A stretch of DNA of 34,327 bases from Prevotella sp. (GTDB lineage: Bacteria; Bacteroidota; Bacteroidia; Bacteroidales; Bacteroidaceae), in contig JAFWQT010000182.1 in the NCBI GenBank assembly GCA_017508965.1, positions 1 through 34,327 on the forward strand, written 5' to 3'. The notes below the pieces were generated by a model. The model worked only from the letters and a program-made list of their open reading frames with translations, was not told the origin of the DNA and searched no databases. Made by a program: the position numbers and the translations under genes. Of this stretch, positions 6,830 through 14,951 are shown in pieces. The first letter of the stretch is position 1; the number at the start of each line of letters is the position of its first letter.

Positions 6830-8278
6830 TTAACGCTTCTTCTTCACTTCAAGCTTCGGAATCTTTAGCGTTGAGCCTTCTTTTGCCACGGTAACGCCAT
6901 TGTGAACCATCACGTAGACTTCCATTCCGGGACCCAGATAGGCCTTCGAAACCTTCTCCAGCGTCTGGCCTTTGCGCACCACAACCGTCTGTTGCGTGCC
7001 CACAATGTTATAGGCACCTGTGCGGACGATGTTGCGGGCGTTGTTCAGCGCCTTCGGATTATTGTCTTCGCTGGCGGCTTCCTCAGCCTGCTGCTTGGCA
7101 ACCTCAGCTTCGTAGGCAGCCTTCTTGGCGGCTTCGGCCTCTTCGGCGGCCTTTGCCACGGCTATCGAGTCGGCCTTGGCTTTGGCTTCCTTTTCTGCTT
7201 CGAGCGCAGCCTTTATTTCGGCGGAATCCACTTTCTCAACGGTATCGGGAACCACGGCTGCCGGTTTTTCGGTCTCAGCAGGTGTCTCCTTCGACTTGCT
7301 GCCCATCTGATAACCAGCAAAATACATGAGTGCACCGAACAGGAGCGAGCCGAACAGCCACCACAACCATGCTTTCGAGCTCTTCGGCTCAGCAGGTTCT
7401 TCGGTTTCTTCGGGCTCGCTGGCAGGCATTTCGGCAGGTTCCGGCTCGGGCAGTTTCTCTGCTTCCGGCTGGGTTTCCTTCTCCATCACAGCGGCAATCG
7501 CGGGAGTCTCCTCCCCTACTTTTTCAGTCTGCTGTTCTTCGGCAGGTTCCGTTTCTTCTGCAATGGGTTGCGGCTCGGGTTCCTTCTGCTCAGGCTCAGC
7601 ATCTGCCTTGGGCTGCTCAGGTTCTTCAACGAGTGCCGACCGCACTTCCTCTGCCGCAACAGGAGCAACTTCCTTCACGACGACGGGAATCTCTTCCTGC
7701 GCCGGTGTCTCTTCCGCGGGAGCAGTCACTGTCTCGGTCTCTGCAACGGGTGCAACGGGTTCCTCAGCCGGCAGTTCTTCCTCCAGTTCTTCCTCGGCCT
7801 GTTCTTCTGGAACCGCATCGTCCATCAACTGCTCCAACTCGGGCTGCGGTTCTGTTTCAGCAGGTTCCTGAACAGCCTCTTCAACAATAGTTTCTGCGGC
7901 TGCAGGCTCTACGTTTTCCTCGTCGGCCACGACCACCTCCTCGGGCATGTCGTCGAAAGTCACACCGTCGTTAAGTGCCACGGTATCAAACTGTGCAAAC
8001 GGTTTGTTCACCAATTCCTTCATCACCGCATCGGCCGTGAAGGTAATCTTCGGGCGACCCTCGATGACGATACGTTCGCCTGTGTTCACATTCACACTTT
8101 CACGGTCCTTCACCTCAATCACCTTGAAGGTGCCAAGGCCTTTCACCTTGGCCTGCTTCTCGTAGTGAAGGGCATCGTTCAGCACGTCAACGACGGTGGT
8201 GAGGAAACGCTCGGCCTCCTTTTTCGATATCTTGTGCTTATTGCTCAAGTATAGCGCCAAATCCTGTATCCTAGCCAT
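6830..8278 (-). CDS. Membrane-anchored HU-domain protein with C-terminal LysM
   Basis: Unusual three-part protein (482 aa). Residues 1-95 are an HU/IHF-type DNA-binding domain (KVKGLGTFKVIEVKDRESVN, then NTGERIVIEGRPKITF). Residues about 110-298 are an extremely Glu/Pro/Ala-rich acidic linker. One membrane helix follows (about 303-323, AWLWWLFGSLLFGALMYFAG), then an Ala/Glu/Lys coiled coil (about 354-402) and a LysM-like domain (about 431-475, VVVRKGQTLEKVSKAYLG). There is no signal peptide before the HU domain, so the predicted topology is HU in the cytoplasm and LysM in the periplasm, suited to tethering DNA to peptidoglycan (inference). It overlaps the upstream HU gene by 8 bases and ends at a strong terminator. 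Confidence 0.85.
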   Translation of the reverse strand: MARIQDLALYLSNKHKISKKEAERFLTTVVDVLNDALHYEKQAKVKGLGTFKVIEVKDRESVNVNTGERIVIEGRPKITFTADAVMKELVNKPFAQFDTVALNDGVTFDDMPEEVVVADEENVEPAAAETIVEEAVQEPAETEPQPELEQLMDDAVPEEQAEEELEEELPAEEPVAPVAETETVTAPAEETPAQEEIPVVVKEVAPVAAEEVRSALVEEPEQPKADAEPEQKEPEPQPIAEETEPAEEQQTEKVGEETPAIAAVMEKETQPEAEKLPEPEPAEMPASEPEETEEPAEPKSSKAWLWWLFGSLLFGALMYFAGYQMGSKSKETPAETEKPAAVVPDTVEKVDSAEIKAALEAEKEAKAKADSIAVAKAAEEAEAAKKAAYEAEVAKQQAEEAASEDNNPKALNNARNIVRTGAYNIVGTQQTVVVRKGQTLEKVSKAYLGPGMEVYVMVHNGVTVAKEGSTLKIPKLEVKKKR

Positions 8279-8561
8279 TGCGTTCTCCTTTCTTTAGTTT
8301 TTCCTTGATGGAGGCTACGGGCTTGAAGCTGAGCACGAGCTTTGGCGGAACCAGCATACGCTGGCCCGTGCCCGGATTGACCACCACGCGCTCCAGACGT
8401 TTCTTTACCTCGAAAGTCCCGAAATTGTGCATCACGACATTGTCGCCTTCCTGGAACTTTTCGTTCATGGCATCGGTCATGGTATACACCATCTTCTGCA
8501 CATCGTCCTGCGTATATCCGGTACGCTGTGCCAGTTCCTGTATGAATTGTTTATTGTTCAT
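8271..8561 (-). CDS. HU-family DNA-binding protein
   Basis: Small HU/IHF-type histone-like protein (96 aa, normal length). The helical N-terminus (MNNKQFIQELAQRTGYTQDD) is followed by the beta-arm region with HNFGTFEVKKR and the DNA-inserting NPGTGQ. The C-terminus is basic (IKEKLKKGERNG). It lies 15 bases after rimO and overlaps the HU/LysM gene by 8 bases. The two HU-fold proteins are thus made from one transcript and could heterodimerise (inference). Confidence 0.9.
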   Translation of the reverse strand: MNNKQFIQELAQRTGYTQDDVQKMVYTMTDAMNEKFQEGDNVVMHNFGTFEVKKRLERVVVNPGTGQRMLVPPKLVLSFKPVASIKEKLKKGERNG

Positions 8562-8576
8562 CTTTCTGATTTACAA

Positions 8577-9899
8577 TTACTTATTTCTCTTTTCAACAAC
8601 TTCGCCATAGAGGTCGAACTCCTCGGAGTCTGTGATTCTCACATCGTAGAAGCGGCCTCTCTGCAACCGACGCCCGTAGGCGGGAATCAGCACTTCGGGG
8701 TCAACTTCGGGCGAACTGAACTCCGTGCGGCCAATATACCAGTCGCCTTCCCTCCGGTCGATGATGACTTTCAACACCCGACCCACCTTCTCGGCCTCAA
8801 GTTCTGCCGATATTTCCTGCTGAAGACTCATCAGGCGGTCTAGTCGGTTTCGCTTCACTTCTTCGGGCACATCGTCGGTATAGTGCTTTGCGCTGTAGGT
8901 GCCGTCTTCTTCGGAATAGGCGAAGGCACCCATCCTTTCGAATCTTGCCCAGCGGCTGAACTCCATCAGTTCTTCAAAGTCTTCTTCGGTTTCGCCGGGG
9001 AAGCCCACCATCAGCGTTGTGCGGATACGAATGCCCGGCACTTCGGCTCGCAGGCGGCGGATAAGGTCGTACGTTTCTTCCTTGGTCACATTGCGCTTCA
9101 TCCGGCTCAGCATGCGGTCGGTAATGTGCTGCAAGGCGATGTCGAGATAGTTGCAGACATTGTCGTTCTCGCGCATCACGCGAAGCAAGTCCCACGGGAA
9201 ATGGGTGGGATAGGCATAGTGGAGCCTGATCCATTCCACACCATTTATCTGAGCCATGCGCTCAACCAGCTCTGCGATATGCTGACGGCCGTCGATATCC
9301 ACGCCATAGTAGGTCAGTTCCTGGGCAATCACCTGAAACTCCTTCACGCCGCGGGCTACCAGTTGTCTGACTTCGTCGAGTATCTCGTCCATCGGCCGGC
9401 TGTGGTGACTTCCCGTAATGATGGGGATGGCGCAATAGGCACAATGGCGGTCGCATCCTTCTGCAATCTTCAGATAGGCGTAATGCTTCGGAGTGGTCAG
9501 CAGGCGCTCTTGCAGTCCGTCCTTCTCTGGGATGTTCCGCTCTCGCAGCAGGTCGTCGAGCAACTGCTTGTAGTTGAACTTTCCGTAATACCCGTCTACG
9601 CCGGGAATCTCAGCCTCCAGGTCGGCCATATAGCGCTCCGACAGGCATCCCATCACGTACAGACGGTCCAGTTTTCCTTCTTCCTTTCGCTCAACGAACT
9701 CCAGAATCGTGTTGATGCTCTCCTCCTTGGCATCGGCAATGAACCCGCAGGTGTTGATGACGGCAATTTCTCCCTGAGGGCGCTCGGCATCGTGGGTGCA
9801 CTTGAAGCCGTGGGCCTCGAAGAGCCCCATCAGCCGCTCTGTATCCACCAGGTTCTTCGAGCAGCCAAGAGTGATGAAGTCAACCGTATCTTTTTTCAA
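8577..9899 (-). CDS. rimO: RimO, ribosomal protein uS12 methylthiotransferase
   Basis: Radical-SAM methylthiotransferase (440 aa) that adds a methylthio group to the conserved Asp of ribosomal protein S12. The N-terminal MTTase domain has the three cluster cysteines Cys13 (TLGCSKNLVD), Cys51 (NTCGFI) and Cys85 (MGCLSERY). The radical-SAM CxxxCxxC is Cys149/Cys153/Cys156 (EGCDRHCAYCAIP). The C-terminal TRAM domain ends with VRITDSEEFDLYGEVV. TLGCSKN and the short TRAM end favour RimO over MiaB. It follows ftsY by 12 bases in one operon. Confidence 0.95.
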   Translation of the reverse strand: MKKDTVDFITLGCSKNLVDTERLMGLFEAHGFKCTHDAERPQGEIAVINTCGFIADAKEESINTILEFVERKEEGKLDRLYVMGCLSERYMADLEAEIPGVDGYYGKFNYKQLLDDLLRERNIPEKDGLQERLLTTPKHYAYLKIAEGCDRHCAYCAIPIITGSHHSRPMDEILDEVRQLVARGVKEFQVIAQELTYYGVDIDGRQHIAELVERMAQINGVEWIRLHYAYPTHFPWDLLRVMRENDNVCNYLDIALQHITDRMLSRMKRNVTKEETYDLIRRLRAEVPGIRIRTTLMVGFPGETEEDFEELMEFSRWARFERMGAFAYSEEDGTYSAKHYTDDVPEEVKRNRLDRLMSLQQEISAELEAEKVGRVLKVIIDRREGDWYIGRTEFSSPEVDPEVLIPAYGRRLQRGRFYDVRITDSEEFDLYGEVVEKRNK

Positions 9900-9911
9900 G
9901 ACAATTGCAGG

Positions 9912-10862
9912 TCATTTAAACAGAGAATCCACGAACTCGCGCTTGTTGAACAGCTGAAGGTCTTCCATGCCTTCTCCGAGTCCGATATATTTCACGGGCA
10001 CGCCGAGCTGGTCGGAAATTCCTATCACCACTCCACCCTTGGCAGTTCCGTCGAGCTTAGTGATGGCCAGCGAAGTAATCTGGGTGACGGCAGAGAACTG
10101 CTTGGCCTGCTCGAAGGCATTCTGTCCGGTAGAACCGTCGAGCACCAGCATCACTTCGTCGGGTGCGTCGGGAAGCACTTTCTTCATCACTTCCTTCACC
10201 TTCTTCAGTTCGTTCATCAGTCCCACCTTGTTGTGGAGTCGTCCGGCGGTATCAATAAGCACCACATCGGCACCATTGGCCTTGGCCGACTGAAGGGTAT
10301 CGAAGGCAACCGAAGCGGGGTCGGAACCCATCTGCTGCTTGATAACGGGCACTCCCACACGCTCGCCCCAGATGCAAATCTGCTCCACGGCGGCAGCACG
10401 GAAGGTGTCGGCGGCTCCCAGATAGACTTTCTTTCCGGCCTGCTTGAACTGCCAGGCCAGCTTTCCTATCGTGGTGGTCTTTCCCACGCCATTCACGCCC
10501 ACCACCAAAATAACGTAGGGCTTATGGTCAGAGGGAAGGTCCCAGTCATTCAGGTCTTCGTTGCCGTTCTCGGCCAGCAGCGCGGCAATCTCGTCGCGCA
10601 GTATGCCGTTCAGTTCCGACGTGCTCACATACTTGTCGCGCTGCACGCGTTCCTCGATGCGACGGATAACCTTCAGCGTGGTATCCACACCGACATCACT
10701 AGTGATGAGTACTTCCTCCAGGTCGTCGAGAACATCATCATCCACTTTCGACTTACCGGCAACGGCACGCGCCAGTTTGTCGAAGACACTCTGCTTGGTC
10801 TTTTCCAGTCCTTTATCGAGTGTTTCTTTCTTGTTCTTGTTGAAAAATCCGAAAAGTCCCAT
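9912..10862 (-). CDS. ftsY: FtsY, signal recognition particle receptor GTPase
   Basis: SRP receptor (316 aa), which docks SRP-ribosome complexes at the inner membrane. The acidic A-domain is reduced to a short Lys-rich N-terminus (MGLFGFFNKNKKE). The NG domain has the G1 loop GVNGVGKT (122-129), DTFRAAA (152-158), the DTAGR box, and TKLDGTAKGG as the specificity loop; GLGEGMEDL near the end is typical of FtsY. It is first in the ftsY-rimO-HU-HU/LysM operon, with a TAnnTTTG promoter element 20 bases upstream. Confidence 0.96.
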   Translation of the reverse strand: MGLFGFFNKNKKETLDKGLEKTKQSVFDKLARAVAGKSKVDDDVLDDLEEVLITSDVGVDTTLKVIRRIEERVQRDKYVSTSELNGILRDEIAALLAENGNEDLNDWDLPSDHKPYVILVVGVNGVGKTTTIGKLAWQFKQAGKKVYLGAADTFRAAAVEQICIWGERVGVPVIKQQMGSDPASVAFDTLQSAKANGADVVLIDTAGRLHNKVGLMNELKKVKEVMKKVLPDAPDEVMLVLDGSTGQNAFEQAKQFSAVTQITSLAITKLDGTAKGGVVIGISDQLGVPVKYIGLGEGMEDLQLFNKREFVDSLFK

Positions 10863-10881
10863 AAACGATTTATTTTCGCGG

Positions 10882-10889
10882 CAAAGTTA
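10882..10889 (-). promoter_or_regulatory. Promoter -7 element of the ftsY operon
   Basis: TAACTTTG on the minus strand fits TAnnTTTG and lies 20 bases from the ftsY ATG, giving a very short leader. An A/T-only tract lies just upstream of it; no clear -33 TTTG. Confidence 0.6.
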
Positions 10890-10975
10890 ATAAAAAAAAA
10901 TCACACGGAGTGATAATTTAGTCAAAAAAGACTTTTGCGGAGTCGCTTTTGTACCCCTGAAAGCCTAAAACGCAG

Positions 10976-11004
10976 AAAAAGCGGTACAGTCAAAACCATA
11001 CCGC
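10976..11004 (-). terminator. Terminator after the rpmB-rpmG-DUF4295 cluster
   Basis: GCGGTA (10981-10986) pairs with TACCGC (10999-11004), and on the minus strand the stem is followed by five T (10976-10980). It separates the ribosomal-protein cluster from the ftsY promoter. Confidence 0.7.
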
Positions 11005-11031
11005 CTTAGTATTCTGAATGATAAAATTCAA

Positions 11032-11190
11032 TTAGTTCTTGAAGAAATCCTTGACCTCTTCGTTGGGAACCATCTGCTCATCGAAGATGTAAGCACCAGT
11101 CTTGGGGCTCTTCACCATCTTGATAACCTTTGTATAAGCGCGACCATCCTTTGAACCTTCATGGAGGGTAGCAACGGTTTTCTTTGCCAT
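11032..11190 (-). CDS. DUF4295 small protein of the L28-L33 cluster
   Basis: A 52-residue basic protein beginning MAKKTVATLHEGSKDGRAYT and ending EEVKDFFKN. It matches the Bacteroidetes-specific DUF4295 family, which is regularly encoded directly after rpmG and before ftsY, as here (13 bases after rpmG). Its small size, charge and fixed position suggest a ribosome-associated role, but none is established. Confidence 0.9.
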   Translation of the reverse strand: MAKKTVATLHEGSKDGRAYTKVIKMVKSPKTGAYIFDEQMVPNEEVKDFFKN

Positions 11191-11203
11191 ATCCTAAATG
11201 CAA

Positions 11204-11392
11204 TTATTTAATTTCCTTGTGAAGAGTCATCTTCTTCAGGATGGGGTTATACTTCATGAGTTCCAGTCTCTCAGGAGTGTTCTTGCGGTTCTTAGTCGTA
11301 ATGTAACGGCTAGTTCCGGGCAGACCACTCTGCTTGATTTCGGTGCACTCCAGAATCACCTGGATGCGATTACCTTTAGCTTTCTTTGCCAT
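11204..11392 (-). CDS. rpmG: Large ribosomal subunit protein bL33
   Basis: bL33 (62 aa): [20 protein letters not shown], then [20 protein letters not shown] and a C-terminal [16 protein letters not shown]. It is the form lacking the CxxC zinc pairs (only one Cys is present). It lies 5 bases after rpmB in the same transcript. Confidence 0.95.
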   Translation of the reverse strand: MAKKAKGNRIQVILECTEIKQSGLPGTSRYITTKNRKNTPERLELMKYNPILKKMTLHKEIK

Positions 11393-11397
11393 GGTTG

Positions 11398-11661
11398 TTA
11401 TTCTCCTATCACTTTAATGTCTTTCCAATCCACATAGCCATTCTTCACAGCCTGCTTCAGGGCTGCATCAAGGCCTACTTTATTAATGAGACGCAAACCT
11501 GCGGCGCTAATCTTAAGGCTGATCCAGCACTGCTCCTCCACATAGTAGAATTTCTTGCTGAACAGGTTAACGTCGAAACTGCGCTTTGTGCGATGTTTCG
11601 AGTGAGAAACATTGTTACCTATCTGGGCTTTCTTTCCCGTAATCTGACAAATTTTAGACAT
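11398..11661 (-). CDS. rpmB: Large ribosomal subunit protein bL28
   Basis: bL28 (87 aa): [20 protein letters not shown], then [19 protein letters not shown] and the typical [18 protein letters not shown]. It is the first gene of the rpmB-rpmG-DUF4295 cluster, with a well-formed Bacteroidetes promoter about 50-80 bases upstream. Confidence 0.96.
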   Translation of the reverse strand: MSKICQITGKKAQIGNNVSHSKHRTKRSFDVNLFSKKFYYVEEQCWISLKISAAGLRLINKVGLDAALKQAVKNGYVDWKDIKVIGE

Positions 11662-11712
11662 TTCTATCTACTTTTTTTGAGTCCTTAATTGATACTTATT
11701 CCAAACAGGGTG

Positions 11713-11743
11713 CAAAATTACAAACTTTTCTTGAATTAACAAA
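11713..11743 (-). promoter_or_regulatory. Promoter of the rpmB-rpmG-DUF4295 cluster
   Basis: The minus strand carries TTTG (11740-11743), 19 bases, then TAATTTTG (11713-11720). This matches the Bacteroidetes -33/-7 arrangement at near-ideal spacing, about 50 bases before the rpmB ATG. Confidence 0.75.
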
Positions 11744-11797
11744 ATAAATGATTAAAGAAAGTTGCAAATTAATGTTTTTTTTGAGAAACAGGGCACC

Positions 11798-12298
11798 TTA
11801 TTCGTCAAAAGTGTACTCTTTTAGGTAGTTAAGGAACAATTGGAGCGCATTAAAGGCTGCCGAAGAGATGTTCATGTCGCGGCCTTCGTCTTCGGTCAGC
11901 TTCATCGTCACCACGTTGTCGCGTGTTCCGCAGGCCAGCCAGATGGTACCCACGGGAATCTCGGGTGTTCCGCCGCCGGGACCGGCAATTCCTGTGGCTG
12001 AAATGGCAAAGTCGGTGTTCAGCGTCTTGCATGCTCCCTTCACCATCGCAATGGCCACTTCCTCGCAGACGGCCGTCTTTTCCTCGATGAGCTTCGGGTC
12101 AACACCCAGCAGCCGCTCCTTGATTTCGTCCACATAGCTCACGATGGAGCCTTTGAAGTAGTTGCTCGAACCGGGTGATGCCACGATGGATTCGGCGATG
12201 CGACCGCCTGTGCAGCTCTCGGCTGTGCCCAGCGTCATGCCCTTCTCATAGAGCAGCACGTTTATCTCCTTACTGATAATCTTGTTTTCGAATTCCAT
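11798..12298 (-). CDS. pncC: CinA C-terminal domain protein, NMN amidohydrolase
   Basis: Stand-alone CinA C-terminal domain (166 aa), the PncC family that deamidates nicotinamide mononucleotide in pyridine nucleotide recycling. Diagnostic motifs are TLGTAESCTGGRIAESI with the proposed nucleophilic Ser, FKGSIVSYVDEIK, and the loop SATGIAGPGGGTPEIPVGTI. The N-terminal COG1058 domain of full CinA is absent. It is the last gene of the map-tsaD-pncC operon, 32 bases after tsaD. Confidence 0.9.
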   Translation of the reverse strand: MEFENKIISKEINVLLYEKGMTLGTAESCTGGRIAESIVASPGSSNYFKGSIVSYVDEIKERLLGVDPKLIEEKTAVCEEVAIAMVKGACKTLNTDFAISATGIAGPGGGTPEIPVGTIWLACGTRDNVVTMKLTEDEGRDMNISSAAFNALQLFLNYLKEYTFDE

Positions 12299-12330
12299 TA
12301 TTGTCTGTTATTATAGATTCATGAATGTTC

Positions 12331-13359
12331 TTACTGGAAAGTGACTTTCGAGAAAGCAGGCTTGTCGATGGTACAGAAATCGTGGTCAAGATACTTGTAG
12401 TAGCCCACGATGCCTATCATGGCGGCGTTGTCGGTAGTATAGCTGAACTTGGGGATGTAGATGGTCCAACCGTATTTTTTAGCATGCTCTCGGAAGGCGT
12501 TGCGCAGTCCGTTGTTGGCGCTTACGCCTCCAGCCACGGCCACATGCTTGATGCCAGTCTGCTTGACGGCCACCCTGAGTTTCTTCATCAGAATGTCCAC
12601 AATGGTAAACTCCAGCGATGCCGCCAGGTCTTCCTTGTGATGCTCCACGAAGTCGGGGTCTTCTTTCACCCAGTCGCGCAGGTTATACAGGAACGAGGTC
12701 TTCAGTCCGCTGAAGCTGTAGTCCATTCCAGGTATCTGCGGTTCAGAGAATTTATAGGCATGGGGATTGCCCTGACGGGCCAGCCGGTCGATAATCGGAC
12801 CTCCGGGATAGCCCAGTCCCATCACCTTCGAGCATTTGTCGATGGCCTCGCCGGCAGCGTCGTCGATGGTCTGGCCCAGCACCATCATGTCGTTGTAGGC
12901 ATTCACCTTCACAATCTGCGAGTTGCCGCCGCTGACCAGCAGACAGAGGAAAGGCTTCGGCGGCTGTTCGTGGTCGTCTTCCGACTCTTTGATGAAATGG
13001 GCCATCACATGACCTTGCAGATGGTTCACATCGATAAGGGGGATGCCCAGCGAACGGGCAAAACCCTTGGCAAAGCTGACGCCCACCAGCAGCGAGCCCA
13101 TCAGTCCCGGTCCTCGTGTGAAGGCAACGGCCGAGAGCTGTTCCTTGGAGATGCCTGCCTGCTTGATGGCCTGGTCTACCACTGGCACCACATTCTGTTG
13201 ATGCGCACGCGAAGCCAGTTCCGGAACGACGCCGCCATAGGCTTCGTGAACAGCCTGCGAGGCCGTCACGTTGCTCAGAAGGATACCGTTCTTCAGCACG
13301 GCAGCCGACGTGTCGTCGCAACTGCTCTCAATGCCCAGTATGTATATATCTTTCTCCAT
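12331..13359 (-). CDS. tsaD: TsaD, tRNA threonylcarbamoyladenosine transferase
   Basis: TsaD/Kae1/Qri7-family ATPase (342 aa), which transfers threonylcarbamoyl to A37 of ANN-decoding tRNAs with TsaB, TsaE and TsaC. It shows ILGIESSCDDTSAAV at the N-terminus, the metal-binding HLQGHVMAHF, LLVSGGNSQIV, MGLGYPGGP and VAGGVSANNGLR. The ATG follows the map stop by 2 bases, so the two are almost certainly co-translated. Confidence 0.96.
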   Translation of the reverse strand: MEKDIYILGIESSCDDTSAAVLKNGILLSNVTASQAVHEAYGGVVPELASRAHQQNVVPVVDQAIKQAGISKEQLSAVAFTRGPGLMGSLLVGVSFAKGFARSLGIPLIDVNHLQGHVMAHFIKESEDDHEQPPKPFLCLLVSGGNSQIVKVNAYNDMMVLGQTIDDAAGEAIDKCSKVMGLGYPGGPIIDRLARQGNPHAYKFSEPQIPGMDYSFSGLKTSFLYNLRDWVKEDPDFVEHHKEDLAASLEFTIVDILMKKLRVAVKQTGIKHVAVAGGVSANNGLRNAFREHAKKYGWTIYIPKFSYTTDNAAMIGIVGYYKYLDHDFCTIDKPAFSKVTFQ

Positions 13360-13361
13360 TG

Positions 13362-14219
13362 TCAGTAAGTAAGAATCTCAAGTCCGTCCTCACGCATCAC
13401 GAACGTGTGCTCCCATTGCGCACTGGGTTTCTCGTCCCACGAGATGACTTCCCATCCATAGGGATCGTCCTCATCGACAAACACTTTCCACGAACCCATG
13501 TTAATCATCGGCTCGATGGTGAACACCATGCCGGGAACGAGCAGCATGCCTGTGCCCTTGCGTCCATAGTGAACAATATCAGGCTCTTCATGGAACTTCA
13601 GTCCCACCCCGTGTCCGCACAGGTCGCGCACCACGCCATAGTGATACTTGTCGGCATGTTTCTGAATGGCATTCCCGATGTCGCCCACGAAGCAATAGGG
13701 CTTGGCGGCCTCCATTCCCACTTCCAGGCATTCTTTGGCCACACGCACCAGCTGTTCCTTCTCGGGAGTGGTCTTCCCGATAATGAACATACGCGAGGCG
13801 TCGGCATAGTAGCCGTCGAGAATGGTCGTAAAGTCCACGTTGATGATGTCGCCCTCTTCCAGCACATCCTCTTCCTTAGGAATGCCGTGGCACACCACCT
13901 CGTTGATGCTCGTGCACACACTCTTGGGAAATCCCTCATAGTTCAGACATGCCGGGATAGCACCATGGGCCTTGCAATAGGCCATGCAGATGTCGTCTAT
14001 CTCCTGGGTGTTCATACCGGCATGAATCTGCCTTGCCACCTCGTCGAGCACACCAGTATTCACCACACCGGCCCTGCGGACGCCTTCAATCTGCTCTTCG
14101 GAAAGGATAAGGTCGCGCGAGGGCACCTCCTTTCCCTTATTTTCCCAATACATCACCCGCTTGTCCAACTCCGTGATGGGCTGGCCCGGCAGGCAATGCC
14201 ATCTTCTCTTTTTATTCAC
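13362..14219 (-). CDS. map: Type I methionine aminopeptidase
   Basis: Methionine aminopeptidase (285 aa), removing initiator Met. Metal ligands are in NVDFTTILDGYYADASRMF (two Asp), CGHGVGLKFHEEP (His), FTIEPM (Glu) and WEHTFVMREDGLEILTY (Glu region). A roughly 45-residue N-terminal extension (KKRRWHCLPGQPITELDKRV) precedes the catalytic domain and is usual in Bacteroidales homologues. The chosen start is GTG at 14217-14219; the next in-frame ATG would cut into the conserved extension. A promoter and a leader hairpin lie upstream. Confidence 0.93.
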   Translation of the reverse strand: MNKKRRWHCLPGQPITELDKRVMYWENKGKEVPSRDLILSEEQIEGVRRAGVVNTGVLDEVARQIHAGMNTQEIDDICMAYCKAHGAIPACLNYEGFPKSVCTSINEVVCHGIPKEEDVLEEGDIINVDFTTILDGYYADASRMFIIGKTTPEKEQLVRVAKECLEVGMEAAKPYCFVGDIGNAIQKHADKYHYGVVRDLCGHGVGLKFHEEPDIVHYGRKGTGMLLVPGMVFTIEPMINMGSWKVFVDEDDPYGWEVISWDEKPSAQWEHTFVMREDGLEILTY

Positions 14220-14242
14220 TTCTTACATTATATAATATATAT

Positions 14243-14283
14243 GCAGGTCTGCAAAGCGCCATTCCGGAATTTGCATACCTGCC
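14243..14283 (-). promoter_or_regulatory. Hairpin in the 5' leader of map-tsaD-pncC
   Basis: A 13-base arm GCAGGTCTGCAAA (14243-14255) faces TTTGCATACCTGC (14271-14283), with 12 of 13 positions complementary and a 15-base loop. It lies between the predicted start of transcription and the map GTG, so it would be in the mRNA leader. A terminator for the upstream HAD gene is an alternative, but there is no T-run after it. Confidence 0.55.
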
Positions 14284-14296
14284 TGCTAATTTGGTG

Positions 14297-14304
14297 CAAA
14301 ATTA
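14297..14304 (-). promoter_or_regulatory. Promoter -7 element of the map-tsaD-pncC operon
   Basis: TAATTTTG on the minus strand, with a possible -33 TTG at 14326-14328, just past the HAD stop codon. It predicts a leader of about 70 bases that contains the hairpin at 14243-14283. Confidence 0.6.
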
Positions 14305-14330
14305 CGACTAATTATTGAAAAACGTGCAAT

Positions 14331-14951
14331 TTATTTCAAATAATCGTATATTTCGTGCGTCCAGTCGGCTCCGTTGTCGGGACGGAAGGTGCGGATGCCC
14401 ATCTGACTGGCAGCAGCCACATTGCGCGGTCCGTCGTCGAGGAACAGGCATTCCGAGGGACTCACCTGTTCGGCCATAAGCACCTTGCTGAAGAACAACG
14501 GGTTGGGCTTCATCACCTTCAGTTGGAAACTCAGGTAGGTGGCATCGAAATAGTCGTGTATAGAATGTCCTTCACCGTCGAAATCACCGCTCTCTGCCCA
14601 CGACATCATATAGGGATTGGTGTTCGAGAGCAGAATCAGCCTGTAGCCTTCCTTCCTCAGCTGCTTCAGCACTTCCAGGTTTCTCCGGGGCACATCGGCA
14701 CGATAGCCCAGCCATGCATGCTTGCACTCCTCGAAAGAAAGCTCGCGGCCACACAGGCGCGACAGTTCCTTTCGGAAGTCCTCAGCCGTAATCTGCCCTT
14801 CCTCCAGTTCTCCGAAGATTCCCGTCTGCGTGTATGGGTCGAGCCATTTCTCGGCATCGGGAAGTCCCAACTGCGTGAAACGGCGCAGGGCCTCATCGTG
14901 GCTGATGGTGACAACCACGCCGCCAAAATCGAAAATGATGTTCTTTATCAT
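14331..14951 (-). CDS. HAD-superfamily hydrolase
   Basis: HAD-like phosphatase (206 aa) of the YihX/subfamily IA type. Motif I is FDFGGVV (nucleophilic Asp; the second Asp is replaced by Gly, usual in this subgroup). Motif II is LLSNTN, the motif III Lys is in MKPNP, and motif IV is FLDDGPRN. A helical cap occupies residues 15-85. The substrate is unknown; small sugar phosphates are typical for the group. It overlaps the metH stop by 4 bases, so it is the last gene of the DMP19-smpB-metH operon. Confidence 0.88.
   Translation of the reverse strand: MIKNIIFDFGGVVVTISHDEALRRFTQLGLPDAEKWLDPYTQTGIFGELEEGQITAEDFRKELSRLCGRELSFEECKHAWLGYRADVPRRNLEVLKQLRKEGYRLILLSNTNPYMMSWAESGDFDGEGHSIHDYFDATYLSFQLKVMKPNPLFFSKVLMAEQVSPSECLFLDDGPRNVAAASQMGIRTFRPDNGADWTHEIYDYLK

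Noticed and set aside
6902-8254. 450-codon plus-strand open frame rich in Phe, Leu, Arg and Gly
   Set aside because: Antisense of the Glu/Ala/Pro-rich linker of the HU/LysM protein; low-complexity composition explains the lack of stops.
8883-10913. 676-codon plus-strand open frame
   Set aside because: It is antisense to rimO and ftsY, which have complete, recognisable motifs; the frame is His/Leu/Gly-rich as expected for a shadow of GC-rich coding DNA.
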